Notes under the pieces: generated by a model
What the model saw: only the letters and a program-made list of their open reading frames with translations
What the model was told of the DNA's origin: nothing
The model's database searches: none
Made by a program: the position numbers and the translations under genes
Part shown: in pieces, positions 3,374 through 5,075 of the stretch
Position numbering within the stretch: position 1 is the stretch's first letter
Layout of the letters: every line of letters begins with the position of its first letter
Assembly (NCBI GenBank): GCA_900552975.1
Contig: UWSL01000102.1
Coordinates: 1 to 5,075, forward strand
DNA: 5,075 bases
Reading direction: 5' to 3'
DNA from: an uncultured Mycoplasmatota bacterium
GTDB taxonomy: Bacteria; Bacillota_I; Bacilli_A; RF39; UBA660

Positions 3374-5015
3374 AAACATTTCTTATTTTGCTATTTTTGT
3401 GACAGTAATTTAAGCCAACATAAGCACCAATAGCAGAAATTATTATACCAATAATACTTACGAAAACTCCAGTTTTAGGATTTTGGATTTCTGGATCTTC
3501 ATCATCTGATAATGGATCGTCTGATTTTTTTATATCCCCTGTACGATCTAGAGTAAATTCTTTAATTGTTTGACCATCATATGTTAGTCTTAAAGTTAAA
3601 CCTTCTATTTCATAGTCAATATCATCAAAAGATGATTCTAAGTTATCTTTTATTGTTTCTTCATCATCATTTGAAACAATAATTGATTCATCAGTTATCT
3701 TATATCTTTTACTTGTTAAGGTAAAATAACTTAGTTCATAGTAAGCACCATATTCATAAGTACCATTATAGTTTGTTATATTAGAATTTGTTGATGAAGT
3801 TGGACGAAGAACTAATTTAATTGGTTCATTACCGCTTGGTTCAGCAATTTTTTTATTTGTAACATCAGTTTCTTCACCATTATCAGCTATTTGATAGACT
3901 TTGTAATCATCAAATTTAATGTTAGATGGAATGAATTTTTTGACAGTTTTAACATCTAATGTTTTATAAACAGGAAGAGTCATTTTACTAACTGTTCTTA
4001 GATATTCTAATTTACTTAAATCATACTTAGTAGAAACATCATTTGTATCGTCAACTTCTAATTTTTTTAAAGCTGTATTTTTTGATATATCAATACTCTT
4101 AAGATTATTTAATGATCCATAAAGTTCTTCTAATAAAGTATTAGCACTTAAATCTAACGCTGAAAGTTTATTACTTGTTATAGCTAAGAATTTTAATTTA
4201 GAATTTTTTGATAAATCAATTTTATCTAACAAGTTATTTGAAATATTTAAATAAGTTAAATTAGGATTACCAGAAAGATTAATTTCTGACATTTTATTAG
4301 AATCAGCAACTAATTTTACAAGTGATATAGTTTGTTCAGAACCATCAGCAGCACTATATTTTTGTCCTTTATCTGCTATCCCAGTTAGACCAGTTATTTT
4401 ATTTCCACTAATCCATAAACCAGTAAGATAATCTAAGCCACTAACATCAAGTGGTATATTATAATTATTTTTTTCAATAAATAATTTTTCTAATCTTTTA
4501 TATGTAGAAATATATTTTTTGATTTGATCTGTACTTAAATTATTTTTTGATATATCAAGTGTCTTTAAGTTGTTAGTTAAAGTATCATCTAAAGTTAATG
4601 TTTTTATATTAGTTGATCTTAAATATAAAGCTGTTAATTTAGGATTATTAGTACTTGATAAAGATAAAGTTTCAATACTATTTCCAGTTAAGTTAAGACT
4701 AGTAAGGTTACTTAGAAGTTCTATTCCTTTTAAATTAGTAATTTTTTTATTAGAACATTCTAAGTTGCTTATTAATTTTAAATTGGCATCAGTTAAACCA
4801 TCAGTATGTGGTTGACCATCTGTTGTTAAAAATTCTTCATATGATGCTCCTGTTAACTCATCAGTAGCTGTTTTTTTACCATTTTGTAAATTTTCAGTTA
4901 TACAAGTACGAAGATTAGCATCAGGTATTTGTTCTTCTATGGTAGCAGCTTTTGTGGTTGTAAAAGTAAAACAGGTTATTATTGTTAATATTTTTATTAT
5001 CGTTTGCTTTTCCAT
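3372..5015 (-). CDS. Secreted leucine-rich-repeat surface protein with NPKTG cell-wall sorting signal
   Basis: This 547-residue protein is probably exported and attached to the cell wall, where LRR domains commonly bind host or microbial ligands. A signal peptide spans about 1-24 (basic MEKQTIIK, hydrophobic core, TTTKAA). An N-terminal cap follows (26-90, beginning EEQIPDANLRTCI), with Cys38 and Cys87 able to form a disulfide. LRRs run from about 95 to 340; the regular 21-residue units from 232 to 315 follow LxxLxISxNxLxxLDLSxN. Between 211 and 231 a non-LRR insert breaks the array. Residues 350-493 form a beta-rich module of unknown type (FTLTSKRYKITDESIIVS at 431-448, IKEFTLDRTG at 484-493), then an acidic linker (498-509, DDPLSDDEDPEI). 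The C terminus has NPKTG (512-516), a hydrophobic helix (517-536) and a short basic tail, the layout of a sortase substrate. The start is supported by GAGGAG (5023-5028). It is a single-gene unit with its own promoter and terminator. If no sortase recognises NPKTG, it would remain a membrane-anchored ectoprotein. The ligand is unknown. Confidence 0.92.
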   Translation of the reverse strand: MEKQTIIKILTIITCFTFTTTKAATIEEQIPDANLRTCITENLQNGKKTATDELTGASYEEFLTTDGQPHTDGLTDANLKLISNLECSNKKITNLKGIELLSNLTSLNLTGNSIETLSLSSTNNPKLTALYLRSTNIKTLTLDDTLTNNLKTLDISKNNLSTDQIKKYISTYKRLEKLFIEKNNYNIPLDVSGLDYLTGLWISGNKITGLTGIADKGQKYSAADGSEQTISLVKLVADSNKMSEINLSGNPNLTYLNISNNLLDKIDLSKNSKLKFLAITSNKLSALDLSANTLLEELYGSLNNLKSIDISKNTALKKLEVDDTNDVSTKYDLSKLEYLRTVSKMTLPVYKTLDVKTVKKFIPSNIKFDDYKVYQIADNGEETDVTNKKIAEPSGNEPIKLVLRPTSSTNSNITNYNGTYEYGAYYELSYFTLTSKRYKITDESIIVSNDDEETIKDNLESSFDDIDYEIEGLTLRLTYDGQTIKEFTLDRTGDIKKSDDPLSDDEDPEIQNPKTGVFVSIIGIIISAIGAYVGLNYCHKNSKIRNV

Positions 5016-5039
5016 TACTACACTCCTCTATCATATAAG

Positions 5040-5069
5040 AGTATAACATAGTTTTAATTTTTTTGACAG
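5040..5069 (-). promoter_or_regulatory. Extended -10 promoter of the LRR surface-protein gene
   Basis: On the minus strand CTGTCA (5064-5069) is followed after 18 nt by TATACT (5040-5045), preceded by an extended TGT element (5046-5048). Transcription would start near 5033, giving a leader of about 18 nt with the GAGGAG ribosome site (5023-5028). The spacer holds A-tracts typical of Bacillota promoters. Confidence 0.72.
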
Positions 5070-5075
5070 ATAATA

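Noticed and set aside
4570..4815. Open reading frame of 81 codons on the + strand
   Set aside because: It lies entirely inside the LRR gene on the opposite strand and is the hydrophobic mirror of its Leu/Asn/Ser-rich codons. No ribosome site was found and no family is recognisable.
4971..4973. Cys15 of the LRR protein as a lipoprotein cysteine
   Set aside because: The preceding residues (IIT) lack the small Gly/Ala/Ser at -1 of a lipobox, and an ordinary signal peptidase site plus C-terminal anchor explains the protein.
1..5075. Reassigned TGA codon (mollicute-type code)
   Set aside because: All five visible stops are TAA or TAG, which is suggestive, but the one Trp codon seen (Trp201 of the LRR protein) is TGG and the reading frames need no TGA read-through. 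The sample is too small to decide.
1..5075. CRISPR array, insertion sequence or toxin-antitoxin pair
   Set aside because: No regularly spaced repeats, no transposase or terminal inverted repeats flanking a gene, and no paired small overlapping genes were found on either strand.

Overview
The window is strongly A+T-rich. It has dense A/T promoters, short U-tract terminators, Gram-positive-style ribosome binding sites (AGGAGG/AGGTG), a tRNA with an encoded CCA end, a sortase-type surface protein and a Bacillota-type holin. Together these point to a low-GC Bacillota chromosome, plausibly a gut-associated member of the Bacilli, Erysipelotrichia or RF39-like lineages. The lineage is inference; no rRNA or other marker is present.

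Region 1 (1-1675) is a metal-efflux locus. A SmtB/CzrA-like ArsR-family repressor gene (1310-1654, + strand) is divergent from a two-gene minus-strand operon. That operon encodes a free-standing heavy-metal-associated (HMA) domain protein (900-1121) followed 11 nt later by a Zn/Cd/Pb-type P1B ATPase (1-888, cut by the window edge before its DKTGT phosphorylation motif). The shared 188-nt intergenic stretch holds two facing promoters around a perfect 17-bp inverted repeat. Each arm of the repeat is itself a TGAA-N6-TTCA operator of the ArsR/SmtB type. The likely circuit is that the repressor senses zinc (or a similar divalent ion) through its alpha5 site, releases the operators and allows expression of both the exporter operon and itself.

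Region 2 (1664-2581, - strand) is a 305-residue cytoplasmic-looking protein of unknown function. It converges on the repressor gene, and both stop codons lie in one bidirectional terminator hairpin. Its promoter resembles that of the metal operon closely.

Region 3 (2641-2820, - strand) is a single tRNA-Glu(CTC) gene with its own promoter and terminator.

Region 4 (2840-5069, - strand) holds a small multi-pass membrane protein of the TcdE-like phage-holin family without any visible lysis or phage partner. Upstream of it is a 547-residue secreted leucine-rich-repeat protein ending in an NPKTG-type cell-wall sorting signal. The LRR gene has its own extended -10 promoter and terminator.

No stretch over 300 bases lacks a gene. 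No insertion sequence, CRISPR array, integrase or defence system is visible. The most notable items are the double operator, the split HMA/ATPase arrangement, the unclassified 305-residue protein with an internal repeat, and the orphan holin beside a surface LRR protein.
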